A stretch of DNA of 37,657 nucleotides. Source: Candidatus Sericytochromatia bacterium. GTDB taxonomy: Bacteria; Cyanobacteriota; Sericytochromatia; S15B-MN24; JAQBPE01. Of this stretch, positions 1 through 7,472 are shown piece by piece; the stretch's first letter is position 1, and the number at the start of each line of letters is the position of its first letter. A program made the translations under genes and the position numbers. The notes beneath the pieces are model-generated. The model was given only the letters and a program-made list of their open reading frames with translations. It was not told where the DNA came from and ran no database searches. The stretch is from assembly GCA_035285325.1 (NCBI GenBank), contig JAYKJB010000065.1, positions 1 through 37,657 of the forward strand, written 5' to 3'.

Positions 1-88
1 TATAGGCAGCCTGCGCCGGCAGGGTTTGGGCGAGGACCAGTGCCCACACCAGCCATGCGCGCAGCAGGGCTCTCTTGATTTGATTCAC
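1..88 (-). CDS. Secreted protein, N-terminal part only (signal peptide)
   Basis: Only the first 29 codons lie in the window; the gene runs off the left edge. The reading begins at a GTG (base 88) preceded on the minus strand by GGAGGGAAGTT, a strong ribosome binding site (GGAGG six bases before the start). The peptide begins MNQIKRALLRAW, then has a hydrophobic core (about residues 9-21) and ends in AQA-A, a classic signal peptidase I site. The protein is therefore exported, but nothing of the mature part is visible, so no function can be given. It is divergent from the UvrC-like gene that starts at 177. Confidence 0.6.
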   Translation of the reverse strand, partial: MNQIKRALLRAWLVWALVLAQTLPAQAAY

Positions 89-158
89 AACTTCCCTCCG
101 GTGCAAGCAAACAGGCCTCCGGGTCTCAGGACCAAGGCGGCGGCAAGGCACACTGGCG

Positions 159-167
159 TGCTACCCT
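159..167 (+). promoter_or_regulatory. Possible extended -10 for the UvrC-like gene
   Basis: TGC followed by TACCCT lies nine bases before the ATG at 177 and fits the TGn-TAnnnT pattern seen at other genes here. No -35 is visible. If used, the leader would be only a few bases, which would explain the lack of a ribosome binding site. Confidence 0.3.
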
Positions 168-176
168 GATGCCACG

Positions 177-1268
177 ATGGAATCGCTCCGGACGGCGATC
201 GACACCCTGCCGACAGGCCATGGGGTCTACTTCTTTTTCGACGCACGCGACCGCCTGCTTTACATCGGGAAGTCGGTCAACGTGCGTGCCCGGGTCCGAA
301 GTTACTTTCGTGATGACGGAGGGCACACGGCGCGTACGGCCAGACTGAAGCACGAGGTCGTGAGGGTCGAGAGCCAAACGTGCGGTTCTGAGTTGGAGGC
401 CCTTCTGCTCGAGAGCCGTCTGATCAAGGAGCGAATTCCTCTCTATAACATCAGGGGACGCAGCTACCGTCACTTTCCCTTCGTGAAGATCACCCAGGAG
501 GCCTTTCCCCGCGTCCTGCTCACCTTCGAATTGCGGGATGACGGCGCGCGTTACTACGGTCCGTTTGTCGGCGAGATTCGCGTCCAAGAAGCCCTGGATG
601 CCCTGCGTCCCATCTTTACCTGGCGCAGTTGCATGCCATTGGCTCGACAGGTCTGTTTCGAACATACCATCGGTCGTTGCCAGGCCCCCTGTGTGGGACT
701 GGTGGCAGAGTCTGACTATGGAGAGGCGCTGGAAGCTTTGACGGCTTTCCTGTCCGGCGAGGTGACGGGACCGCTTGAAGCCCTGGAACAGGACATGAAC
801 AGGGCTGCGGAGTCCCTGGCCTTCGAACGCGCCGCAGTGCTGCGCGATCGACTTTTCCGTTTGAGAGCCTGGGTCCAGCAACAGCAAGCCATACAGGCCG
901 TGCAGACCCAACTGGACTGTCTGGTGGTGTTGCCAGCATCGACGCCAGATCGAGTCAACTGGCTTCTGGTACGGCGTGGACGCCTGGTTCACAGCGAATG
1001 CGAGATCACGCCTCAGGATCGGGGGCGCGCCTGCAAGCGCATCCGAGCCGCCATGGCCCACCCAACGCCCTCGCTCGCGGTTCGACAGTCAGAGATGGAG
1101 GAGATCAACATTGTATCGGGCTGGCTTCACCGCCACACCGATTCAGAACGTTGCATCCGCCTCTCCGGCGAAACCATGAAGGAGGCCTTGACGCAGGCGT
1201 GGCAGCTTTCATTCGGCGCCGAGAAGCAAGCCAGTCAGCGGTTCCGTTCGGCCGCGATGGCGCGCTGA
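177..1268 (+). CDS. UvrC N-terminal-like GIY-YIG nuclease (Cho-like)
   Basis: A 363-residue protein matching the N-terminal half of excinuclease subunit UvrC, which makes the 3' incision in nucleotide excision repair. The GIY-YIG domain is at residues 15-92: GVYFFF at 16-21, LYIGKS at 28-33, an Arg-rich helix at 37-43 and a probable metal-binding Glu in GSELEALLLES. Four cysteines (C152, C160, C168, C172) match the UvrC spacing that has been linked to an iron-sulfur cluster. A UVR motif, which contacts UvrB, lies at about 198-232. The C-terminal RNase H-like nuclease and the helix-hairpin-helix domain of full UvrC (about 600 residues) are absent, as in E. coli Cho. It could also correspond to the UvrC half of DEDDh exonuclease-UvrC fusions. 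The ATG at 177 has no clear ribosome binding site. The 3' end overlaps the convergent gene by 34 bases. Confidence 0.85.
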   Translation: MESLRTAIDTLPTGHGVYFFFDARDRLLYIGKSVNVRARVRSYFRDDGGHTARTARLKHEVVRVESQTCGSELEALLLESRLIKERIPLYNIRGRSYRHFPFVKITQEAFPRVLLTFELRDDGARYYGPFVGEIRVQEALDALRPIFTWRSCMPLARQVCFEHTIGRCQAPCVGLVAESDYGEALEALTAFLSGEVTGPLEALEQDMNRAAESLAFERAAVLRDRLFRLRAWVQQQQAIQAVQTQLDCLVVLPASTPDRVNWLLVRRGRLVHSECEITPQDRGRACKRIRAAMAHPTPSLAVRQSEMEEINIVSGWLHRHTDSERCIRLSGETMKEALTQAWQLSFGAEKQASQRFRSAAMAR

Positions 1269-1657
1269 AGAGCGAGGGCATCTTCGATCTGGGCGGAGGT
1301 GCAATGTCCGAGTTGCACCAAAGCCTCACCCAACTGGCAGCCCAAGGCCTGCTGCCGGTCCAAAGCCTCCAACAACTGAATGAAGCCAATGTCGCCCTGA
1401 TTCAGCAGCAATTCCCCCAGACGGATGCCGGCCTTGTAGTCCTTCAAGGCTTTCACCAGATTTTCAGCCGAAAGCACGCCACGTTTGACCAGCAACTCGC
1501 CGATTTTCAGGTGTGCCTTGAGGCTCTTCTGCGCCAGCAGGCCCTCTTCGAGCTCCGTGCGGGTAATCATCCCCTGAGAAATCAAGAATTCGCCAAAGAA
1601 TCCAGCATTGATTTCTTCCAAAAAAGATTCCCGCACGTGTTTGGAGGTTTCAAACAT
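1235..1657 (-). CDS. GspE-N/MshEN-like repeat protein
   Basis: A 140-residue soluble protein built from four copies of a helical unit of the form (L)GELLxxxGxIxxxxLxxALxxQ, at about residues 21-43, 52-73, 80-102 and 109-131. This is the pattern of the N-terminal domain of type II secretion and type IV pilus ATPases (GspE-N, MshEN), which in some members binds cyclic di-GMP. No ATPase domain follows, so it is a stand-alone module. The ATG at 1657 shares bases with the TGA of the upstream FHIPEP gene, and AGGAAGG lies upstream, so the two are probably translated together. An adjoining TTG at 1660 is a weaker start. The pairing suggests a joint regulatory or scaffold role; the true function is unknown. 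Confidence 0.7.
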   Translation of the reverse strand: MFETSKHVRESFLEEINAGFFGEFLISQGMITRTELEEGLLAQKSLKAHLKIGELLVKRGVLSAENLVKALKDYKAGIRLGELLLNQGDIGFIQLLEALDRQQALGCQLGEALVQLGHCTSAQIEDALALQRAIAAERNR

Positions 1658-2952
1658 CAACGCGCACCTTCCTCGGTATCAAAGGGCAGCCTGGGTTCCC
1701 GTTCGAGCGAATCCTGGCGAAAGACAGGAGCGTCCAGATGAGTCGACCCGAGCGGACGGGTCGCCGGTGACTGCACGGGGTCCAGGCGCAAAGAGCGTTC
1801 AAGGCTGGCCTGGATCCCAGCGATCCGCTCAGTCGTCCGCGGCAATCCCAAGCCGTGCAGGACCGCCTGGACCAGCTCGTCTGTTGAGAAAAACGGGATG
1901 TGAGAGGAAATTTTCCAGGTCTCGTCCATGCTCAGAGGTTTATCTGCCAGGTAGTTGATGAAATGGTTCATCAGGATTTCGACCATCTGTGGCAACTGTC
2001 GGATGCTGTACCCCTGGCGCAAAAGGCTCTGCAGGACCAGCCGCAGCTCACTCACCGACATGAAGCGCCCCAACAGTTCCTGGAGCGTTTCGCGACCAAT
2101 CTCGACCTCGCGGACGCGCAACACCTGGTCAAGTTCATGATTGGTAAACAACCGATGCGCGTGACGCCGGACCAGCGATGCCAGGTGTTCAGCCAGCAAC
2201 TCTTCGGCCGAACTCACTTCACCAGCCCAGGCATTCGAGGCGGCCTGCGCAATCCAAACCATGGGAATCGGGCGTACAGGGTGCGGTTCTGAGGCCCAAG
2301 CAGGGGGAAGCTCTGGCCCCAGGGCCGCCACGCACCCAGGTACCAGGCGACCTTCAGCCAAGGTTTCCCCCTGGATTCGCAGCGCGTAGATCTCCTGAGG
2401 CATGGCTGGATTTTGCACCACGGTCACAGCGGGAAAGGCAAAGCCCAGTTCGTGCGCCAGTTGGTACCTGGCGCGACCGATCAAATCCTGAATCAGAGAA
2501 TGGGACTCTGCGGCTGACAGTGCCTGGACCAACCCTGGATGCATTTCAAGCGCCAGCGGGGGGGAGACCAAGGATTGCAGCACCATCTCCGGCACCCGGC
2601 CGATAAAAATCTCCGCGGAGGCCTCCCCGGAGGTCACCAGCGACTGCGTGCCCGGAGGAGGGACCAGGGCCTGGTCGCGCGAGGAGCGCAGCCCGCCTAG
2701 CAAACCGGTGATGGCCCTCTTGGCGCCATCGAGTAGCCCGCTGCCGCCCGGCGGTGGAACCAGTTCCGCCGGCCAAAGCCCCACGGCCAATAGCTGTCGG
2801 TGAATCAAACGGAGGCGAGCCGGGTCGTGGCGAGCCACATAGTCGTCCCAATCTTCTTCGAGAAGGAGGCAATACTCCGCGAAGAGGCGCATCGCGTCTT
2901 CGTAGCGGTAGCGACCCACCAGCAGATTGAGCGCTTTCTCCCTGTCGACCAT
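1657..2952 (-). CDS. Soluble FHIPEP (FlhA cytoplasmic) domain protein
   Basis: About 431 residues with no membrane segment. Residues about 132-346 match the cytoplasmic domain of FlhA/SctV, the export gate of flagellar and type III secretion systems: a helix with RARYQLAHELGFAFP, the YALRIQGETLAEGRLVPG strand region, an AEHLASLVRRHAHRLF helix, then SELRLVLQSLLRQGYSIRQL, close to the FlhA helix normally ending in SIRDL. The N-terminal eight-helix membrane part of FlhA is missing. An N-terminal helical stretch (1-65) and a Pro-rich linker come first. The start is uncertain. ATG 2952 has GAAGGA eight bases upstream; ATG 3114 has GAGAGG but would add 54 residues whose codon use looks non-coding. 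No flagellar or secretion genes are nearby. Confidence 0.75.
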   Translation of the reverse strand: MVDREKALNLLVGRYRYEDAMRLFAEYCLLLEEDWDDYVARHDPARLRLIHRQLLAVGLWPAELVPPPGGSGLLDGAKRAITGLLGGLRSSRDQALVPPPGTQSLVTSGEASAEIFIGRVPEMVLQSLVSPPLALEMHPGLVQALSAAESHSLIQDLIGRARYQLAHELGFAFPAVTVVQNPAMPQEIYALRIQGETLAEGRLVPGCVAALGPELPPAWASEPHPVRPIPMVWIAQAASNAWAGEVSSAEELLAEHLASLVRRHAHRLFTNHELDQVLRVREVEIGRETLQELLGRFMSVSELRLVLQSLLRQGYSIRQLPQMVEILMNHFINYLADKPLSMDETWKISSHIPFFSTDELVQAVLHGLGLPRTTERIAGIQASLERSLRLDPVQSPATRPLGSTHLDAPVFRQDSLEREPRLPFDTEEGAR

Positions 2953-3173
2953 GTCAGCCATCCTTCGGTCGGAGACAATCCGAAGCCGCTCCCGCGCCAG
3001 CGTGCAGCCATGAGCACCAGACGGACCAGCATACTCCCTCCCATTTATACCCCGAAAGGTCTCCCTGACGCGAGAGTCCCACCAGCCAGCCGGCAGCTGA
3101 CGCGCATCCATCATTGACGCCTCTCGACGAATTTCATTTACTGAAGAGGTGCATTTTTGTGACGGAGACGCGC

Positions 3174-3620
3174 ATGTCCACTGACCTGTTAATCGCTGCC
3201 AGCGCCCTGGCGATCACGTCGGTGGCCGGCGCGGTTCTCTGGGTTGCCTGGCAGGCGGGCCGTCTGCTCGACCGACTCCATTCAGACACCTTGCCGAGGG
3301 TTCACCACACCTTGGAGGCATTGCAGGTCAATCTCCAGGAAGTGGAACGTCTGACGCGGGATGTCGACACCACGGTGAGTCAGGCCAATGAAATCGTTGA
3401 GGTGGCCCATCGTTCCGTGCAAGGAATCGAGTCAGGGATTCGGACCACCTGCCAGGCGATCAAGACCCAGGGGCGCTTACGATGGGCCAGCGCCTGTGCA
3501 GGGCTGGCTGCAGCGTGGCAAGTCTGCCGTTCGGGCCCGGACTCGGTTCAGGAAGTGACGGCACCTGCTGAAGCCGAGCCGTGTGCCAGCGCAGCATCGC
3601 CCATCGCAGCCACCCAATAG
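3174..3620 (+). CDS. DUF948-like single-pass membrane protein
   Basis: A 148-residue protein with one N-terminal membrane helix (about residues 4-26), then a long amphipathic coiled-coil (about 35-110) rich in heptad-spaced Leu and Val, and a variable Ala/Pro tail. This is the layout of the DUF948 (YtxG-like) family, whose exact role is not established; members sit in the membrane with the coiled coil in the cytoplasm. The ATG at 3174 is chosen because GGAG lies six bases upstream; an earlier in-frame ATG at 3114 would put 20 polar residues before the membrane helix. It diverges from the FHIPEP gene and converges with the glycosyltransferase gene (15-base gap). Confidence 0.65.
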   Translation: MSTDLLIAASALAITSVAGAVLWVAWQAGRLLDRLHSDTLPRVHHTLEALQVNLQEVERLTRDVDTTVSQANEIVEVAHRSVQGIESGIRTTCQAIKTQGRLRWASACAGLAAAWQVCRSGPDSVQEVTAPAEAEPCASAASPIAATQ

Positions 3621-3635
3621 CGGCGGTCCGACGCG

Positions 3636-4820
3636 TCACCGGCTGGAGGCGCGCTGAACCCGCGTCCAGACCGCAGACTGTCGCCTCGTCAGATAACGCC
3701 AGGCACCTGCCAGCATGGCCAATTGCGCCATCACGAAGAAGGCCGGCGCCGCCGCCCAACCTGCCGCGCGGCCTGTGGTTTCCCTCCAGAAGCCGAACGC
3801 AGCAACTCCCCATAGCGCCAGTTGCAGGCCGAAGATAGCCCGGTAGGGCATCTGTTCGAGCAGGATCAGATTGAGCGGCAGGAGGGCCAGAAAAGGTCCC
3901 GGCACCACCAGCCAACGCATCACCCGATGAGAGAAGAAAAACCAGCAAACAAGGCCGAACCGAGGCGCCAGCAAGCCTGCACTCCGAAACACGGCCTGCC
4001 ATCCCCCGGCCGCAATTCGGGTCTTCCGAGCGAACTCGTCTCGCAAGGACCCACTGGGGAGTTCCGTCGCCACGGCCCGCGGCTCGTACACCACGCGAAA
4101 CCCATCCAGCAACTGACGCATCGTCAAAATGTAATCCTCGATGATGCTGTCCGCAGGCGGTGGAATAAAACGGCTACGCCGCACGGCCAAAATTTCGCCG
4201 GCAGCCCCCATCACCGCGCCATGGCGTGATTCCTGTGCTTTCAGCCAGGACTCCAATCGCCAGTAAAGCCCGTCCACCGCAGCGGCCTCCCTCCACGAGC
4301 CGACGACACGTTTTTCGCCGGCCACCAAGGCCACACGCTCGTCCTGAAACGGCTGGACCAGATGCCATACGGCACGACGGTTGAACATGGCATTGGCATC
4401 CGAAAAAACCAGCACCTCACCGCGGGCTGCTGCCACAGCTCGGCTGACCGCGTGGTTTTTGCCTGCACGCTCGGGCTGATGGAGAAAACGCACACCGTGC
4501 TTGAGAAAGGGCCGCACCCGGCGACAGGTGTCGTCTCGACTCCCATCCGTCACGACCAGAATTTCCAGCCGCTCGCGTGGATATTGCTGGGCCAGACAGT
4601 TTTTCAGTTTGGCCCGAATCACATCCTGTTCGTCACAAGCGGCCACGATCATCGTGACGTGGGGCAACCGATGGTGGGCTGAGGCCAGCGACTCGCCCGG
4701 ACGCACGGCCCGCAGCAGAACGAGCAGGCCGGGGAAGAGGGCATAAGGGTAGGCGCACAGCAGGACACAGGTCCAGAAAATCGCTTCGAATGAAAGCAAG
4801 AACGACGCTCCTTCGCACAC
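3636..4820 (-). CDS. Family 2 glycosyltransferase, membrane-bound
   Basis: A 394-residue processive-type GT2 enzyme that should transfer a sugar from a nucleotide sugar to a growing polysaccharide or lipid at the inner face of the membrane. Visible elements are an N-terminal membrane helix (about 8-38), the nucleotide-binding strand TMIVAACDE, the DGS motif at 92-94, FSDAN at 139-143 (metal-binding Asp), E228-D229 as the likely catalytic acidic pair, and an RKTRIAAGGW segment at the position of the QxxRW motif. Three or four membrane helices follow after residue 280. The substrate is not readable. The first possible start is GTG 4820, but TTG 4799 has GAAGGAG eight bases upstream and may be the true start, removing seven residues. 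Confidence 0.85.
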   Translation of the reverse strand: MCEGASFLLSFEAIFWTCVLLCAYPYALFPGLLVLLRAVRPGESLASAHHRLPHVTMIVAACDEQDVIRAKLKNCLAQQYPRERLEILVVTDGSRDDTCRRVRPFLKHGVRFLHQPERAGKNHAVSRAVAAARGEVLVFSDANAMFNRRAVWHLVQPFQDERVALVAGEKRVVGSWREAAAVDGLYWRLESWLKAQESRHGAVMGAAGEILAVRRSRFIPPPADSIIEDYILTMRQLLDGFRVVYEPRAVATELPSGSLRDEFARKTRIAAGGWQAVFRSAGLLAPRFGLVCWFFFSHRVMRWLVVPGPFLALLPLNLILLEQMPYRAIFGLQLALWGVAAFGFWRETTGRAAGWAAAPAFFVMAQLAMLAGAWRYLTRRQSAVWTRVQRASSR

Positions 4821-4933
4821 GTGCGCCAGCCCCCACGTCGCAGCGCTGACTCACCGATGGTCGAGGCGAATCATGGCGGGCGAGGGGCCATCCCCCCCAC
4901 GCCACACTGGACGAATTTCCCCGTCCGTCGGGT

Positions 4934-5644
4934 TCAGCGACCGTTTCGGCTTCCAACAAAGGAAAAGAGAGGTCCGAAAGGATGACCATCCGGGGCCCCC
5001 TGGGGAAGAAGGCCGGCTGTGCTGGTCTCAGAGGAGTTTATCTCCCCCGCTGCGACAGCGACCGGGAGCAAGCTTGGGGTAGTTCCGGGAGCAGCGGGAT
5101 CAGGACCGTCCCCTCGCTGGACTGCCCGGGCGTGATGCATCTGCGCAAGTCTGCGCTGGTGCTTATAGTCCGGCTCGTGGGCCGCCACCAGCGCCCAGAA
5201 GCGCGACGAATGATTGGCCTCGTACAGGTGTGCCAGTTCATGAATCACCAGATAGCGAAGCGCGGACAACGGCATGCCATCAATGGCGAAGCGAGAGAAG
5301 GTCAGAATCCCCGTTCTTGTGTTTGCCTGCGCGAGGCGACTGTGGCGTGCCTTGCCAATCCGAACGCCGCGCAAAGGGGCGCACAGGGTGACCCGATTCA
5401 CTTGCTCCACATAGTCAGAAAACTCCCGCTCGCCCCAGCGCTTGAAGGGCTCGGCGGGAACTGTCTCCAGCACTTCGAGATCGCGGACCTGTCTGGCCGC
5501 CCAGCGTACGAATCGCGCGATCGCCCTGGCCTGATGTTCCGCGGGCCAGTGCATGGGCATCTTGACCACCAGTTGCCCATCGACGAGGCGGGCACGGGCA
5601 GTCCGCGCGGACACCATTTGAATGTGGGGCGAAGGTGGATTCAT
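4934..5644 (-). CDS. YgjP-type zinc metallopeptidase (DUF45)
   Basis: A 236-residue predicted metal-dependent hydrolase of the YgjP/DUF45 family, related to M48 peptidases. The core motif is VIHELAHL with H135, E136 and H139, followed by H145 in EANHSSRFW, the pattern that binds zinc in this family. The first 180 residues match the usual family length. The last 55 or so are Pro/Ser/Gly-rich with no recognised domain and look disordered. The substrate is unknown. The ATG at 5644 has no good ribosome binding site. TATGAT at 5690-5695 on the minus strand could be its -10 box. It shares strand and a 113-base gap with the downstream glycosyltransferase gene. Confidence 0.85.
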   Translation of the reverse strand: MNPPSPHIQMVSARTARARLVDGQLVVKMPMHWPAEHQARAIARFVRWAARQVRDLEVLETVPAEPFKRWGEREFSDYVEQVNRVTLCAPLRGVRIGKARHSRLAQANTRTGILTFSRFAIDGMPLSALRYLVIHELAHLYEANHSSRFWALVAAHEPDYKHQRRLAQMHHARAVQRGDGPDPAAPGTTPSLLPVAVAAGEINSSETSTAGLLPQGAPDGHPFGPLFSFVGSRNGR

Positions 5645-5769
5645 GACACGAGCAAACGCGAGGGCCTCTCAAACGGCACGAGTGAAACCATCATAGCGGG
5701 TTCCCATGGGCTTCCGGGTGCGACGCGTCACTCAGACAACCTTACCCGGCACAGAATCGCTCAGCGTCT

Positions 5770-5780
5770 GTCTCAGAGAC
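5770..5780. promoter_or_regulatory. 11-bp palindrome next to the gdh promoter
   Basis: GTCTC-A-GAGAC is a perfect inverted repeat ending two bases before the -35 of the gdh promoter. The position suits an activator or repressor site. No factor can be named. Confidence 0.3.
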
Positions 5781-5782
5781 GA

Positions 5783-5811
5783 TTGATCGGTCATTTTTCA
5801 CGTGGTAGGAT
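5783..5811 (+). promoter_or_regulatory. gdh promoter
   Basis: TTGATC at 5783-5788, a 17-base spacer, then TAGGAT at 5806-5811 preceded by TGG (extended -10). The predicted transcript start is near 5818, giving a leader of about 96 bases before the ATG at 5914. This is one of the best promoter matches in the window. Confidence 0.65.
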
Positions 5812-5913
5812 CAGGTCCTTCGACAAGGTCGTCGAAGCCATGCTGTTGCGGTGCAGGCAGACCACCGCGCCCCCGACGCCGCCCCATACCCGAAGACGTG
5901 TAAGAGGACCCCG

Positions 5914-7176
5914 ATGCTGCTGACTGAATCCAAAGCCGAATCCCCCCTGCAGGGTGCCCGGCAACAACTGTCGAAGGTCATTGACCTGATGGGACTGGGG
6001 CAGAGCGTCTACAATCGCCTCGCCCATCCGGATCGAATCGTCACCGTCCACTCCCCCGTTCGCATGGATGACGGCAGCATTCACGTCTTCACGGGCTATC
6101 GGGTCCAGCACAACAATGCCCTTGGGCCATACAAGGGCGGGCTCCGCTTCCATCACCACGCTGAAATGGATGAGTTCACGGCCTTGGCGATGCTGATGAC
6201 CTGGAAATGTGCCCTGGTCGGACTACCGTTTGGTGGGGCCAAAGGCGGCATCACGGTCGATCCAAGGGAACTCTCCCTCGGCGAACTTGAACGTTTGACC
6301 CGCCGATTCACGTCTGACCTGATTCCCATCATCGACCCCAACAAGGACATCCCGGCGCCGGACGTGAACACCGGCCCGCGTGAAATGGCCTGGATCATGG
6401 ACACGTTCAGCGTCAACAAGGGATACGCTGTTCCCGGAGTGGTCACGGGCAAGCCCATCTGCGTGGGAGGCAGCCTGGGGCGCAACGAAGCGACGGGGCG
6501 CGGCGTCACCATTATTTTGGAGGAAACCCTGCGGCACGCGGGTCGGAAGATTCAGGGCATCCGAGTGGCCATTCAGGGCTTTGGCAACGTGGGGGGCGTC
6601 ACGGCCAACCTGTTGCACCAGATGGGAGCGAAGGTGGTCGCCGTCAGCGATTGGCGCGGCGGTATTCAGAATGCAGAGGGGTTGAATATTCCTGCCCTGA
6701 TGGCGCACTACAAGGAGACAGGAACGCTCGAAGGCTACCAGGAGGGCAGCGCCATCAGCAATGCAGACCTCTTGACCATGCCCTGTGAAGTCTTGATCCC
6801 AGCGGCCTTGGAAAGCGTTCTGACAGCCGACAATGCTGAAAAGATCAAGGCGGAGTTTGTGATCGAGGCCGCCAATGCGCCCACCACGCCAGCGGGGGAA
6901 CTTATCCTGGAGAAGCGGGGGGTCACGGTGGTACCCGATATTCTCGCCAATGCAGGCGGCGTCGTGGTGAGTTACTTCGAGTGGGTGCAGGGCATGAGCC
7001 AGCTTTTCTGGACAGAGGAAGAAGTCAATGACCGGCTGAGGCGGGTGCTCACCCGGGCATTTGCCCAGGTATCAGCCTTGGTGGACCAGAAGCAGCTTTC
7101 TTTCCGGATGGCCGCTTATTCCGTGGGTGTAGGAGCCGTGGCAGAGGCCACCCGAGTGCGCGGCCTCTACCCATGA
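5914..7176 (+). CDS. gdhA: Glutamate dehydrogenase (Glu/Leu/Phe/Val family)
   Basis: A 420-residue enzyme interconverting glutamate with 2-oxoglutarate and ammonia using NAD(P). Length and motifs match hexameric GDH. Substrate lysines K74 (GPYKGGLRF) and K98 (MTWKCA) and the catalytic K110 (PFGGAKGG) are in place, as is D150 in PAPDVNT. The Rossmann motif GFGNVG is at 222-227 and is followed by VVAVSD, where the acidic residue bears on cofactor choice; NAD versus NADP cannot be settled by eye. ATG 5914 is chosen because AAGAGG lies just upstream and the N-terminus then matches the family; an upstream in-frame GTG at 5851 adds 21 unrelated residues. The stop overlaps the next start as ATGA. 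Leucine or another branched amino acid is a less likely substrate. Confidence 0.95.
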   Translation: MLLTESKAESPLQGARQQLSKVIDLMGLGQSVYNRLAHPDRIVTVHSPVRMDDGSIHVFTGYRVQHNNALGPYKGGLRFHHHAEMDEFTALAMLMTWKCALVGLPFGGAKGGITVDPRELSLGELERLTRRFTSDLIPIIDPNKDIPAPDVNTGPREMAWIMDTFSVNKGYAVPGVVTGKPICVGGSLGRNEATGRGVTIILEETLRHAGRKIQGIRVAIQGFGNVGGVTANLLHQMGAKVVAVSDWRGGIQNAEGLNIPALMAHYKETGTLEGYQEGSAISNADLLTMPCEVLIPAALESVLTADNAEKIKAEFVIEAANAPTTPAGELILEKRGVTVVPDILANAGGVVVSYFEWVQGMSQLFWTEEEVNDRLRRVLTRAFAQVSALVDQKQLSFRMAAYSVGVGAVAEATRVRGLYP

Positions 7177-7472
7177 CCGTCTGGGCCGCCTTGTCTTTGC
7201 TGTCCGGCCTGCTGGCCACCTTGGCGGCCCTGGTACGGCGCTGGGCCCTGGTTCGTTCCCTGGAACCAACTTACCTTCCTCGCTTCCTGGTGACCCAAGG
7301 GGTCCTCATCAACGGCGCCCTGTATGGCGTGTGGCACTGGACCCTCCAGAGTTCCGGACTGAACGCCCAGTGGTCCCCGCCTATCCTGGTCGTGGCCTAT
7401 GGCCTGATGTATCTGGCCTACAGCGTCGCGAACGTCGACTGGACCGTGAAAAAGTTCCATGCGGAGGGGTGA
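7173..7472 (+). CDS. Small three-helix membrane protein
   Basis: A 99-residue hydrophobic protein with three likely membrane helices (about 3-23, 37-58 and 69-90) and a short basic C-terminus. No family is recognised. Its ATG overlaps the stop of glutamate dehydrogenase by four bases (ATGA), so it should be translated by coupling and made together with the enzyme. Its tail in turn overlaps the start of the next gene by 14 bases. The tight packing suggests a job linked to the operon, but the sequence shows nothing more specific. Confidence 0.65.
   Translation: MTVWAALSLLSGLLATLAALVRRWALVRSLEPTYLPRFLVTQGVLINGALYGVWHWTLQSSGLNAQWSPPILVVAYGLMYLAYSVANVDWTVKKFHAEG

Noticed and set aside
126-1061. 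Long minus-strand frame of 311 codons
   Set aside because: Lies wholly opposite the UvrC-like gene, whose motifs are clear; its own translation has no domain and no ribosome site.
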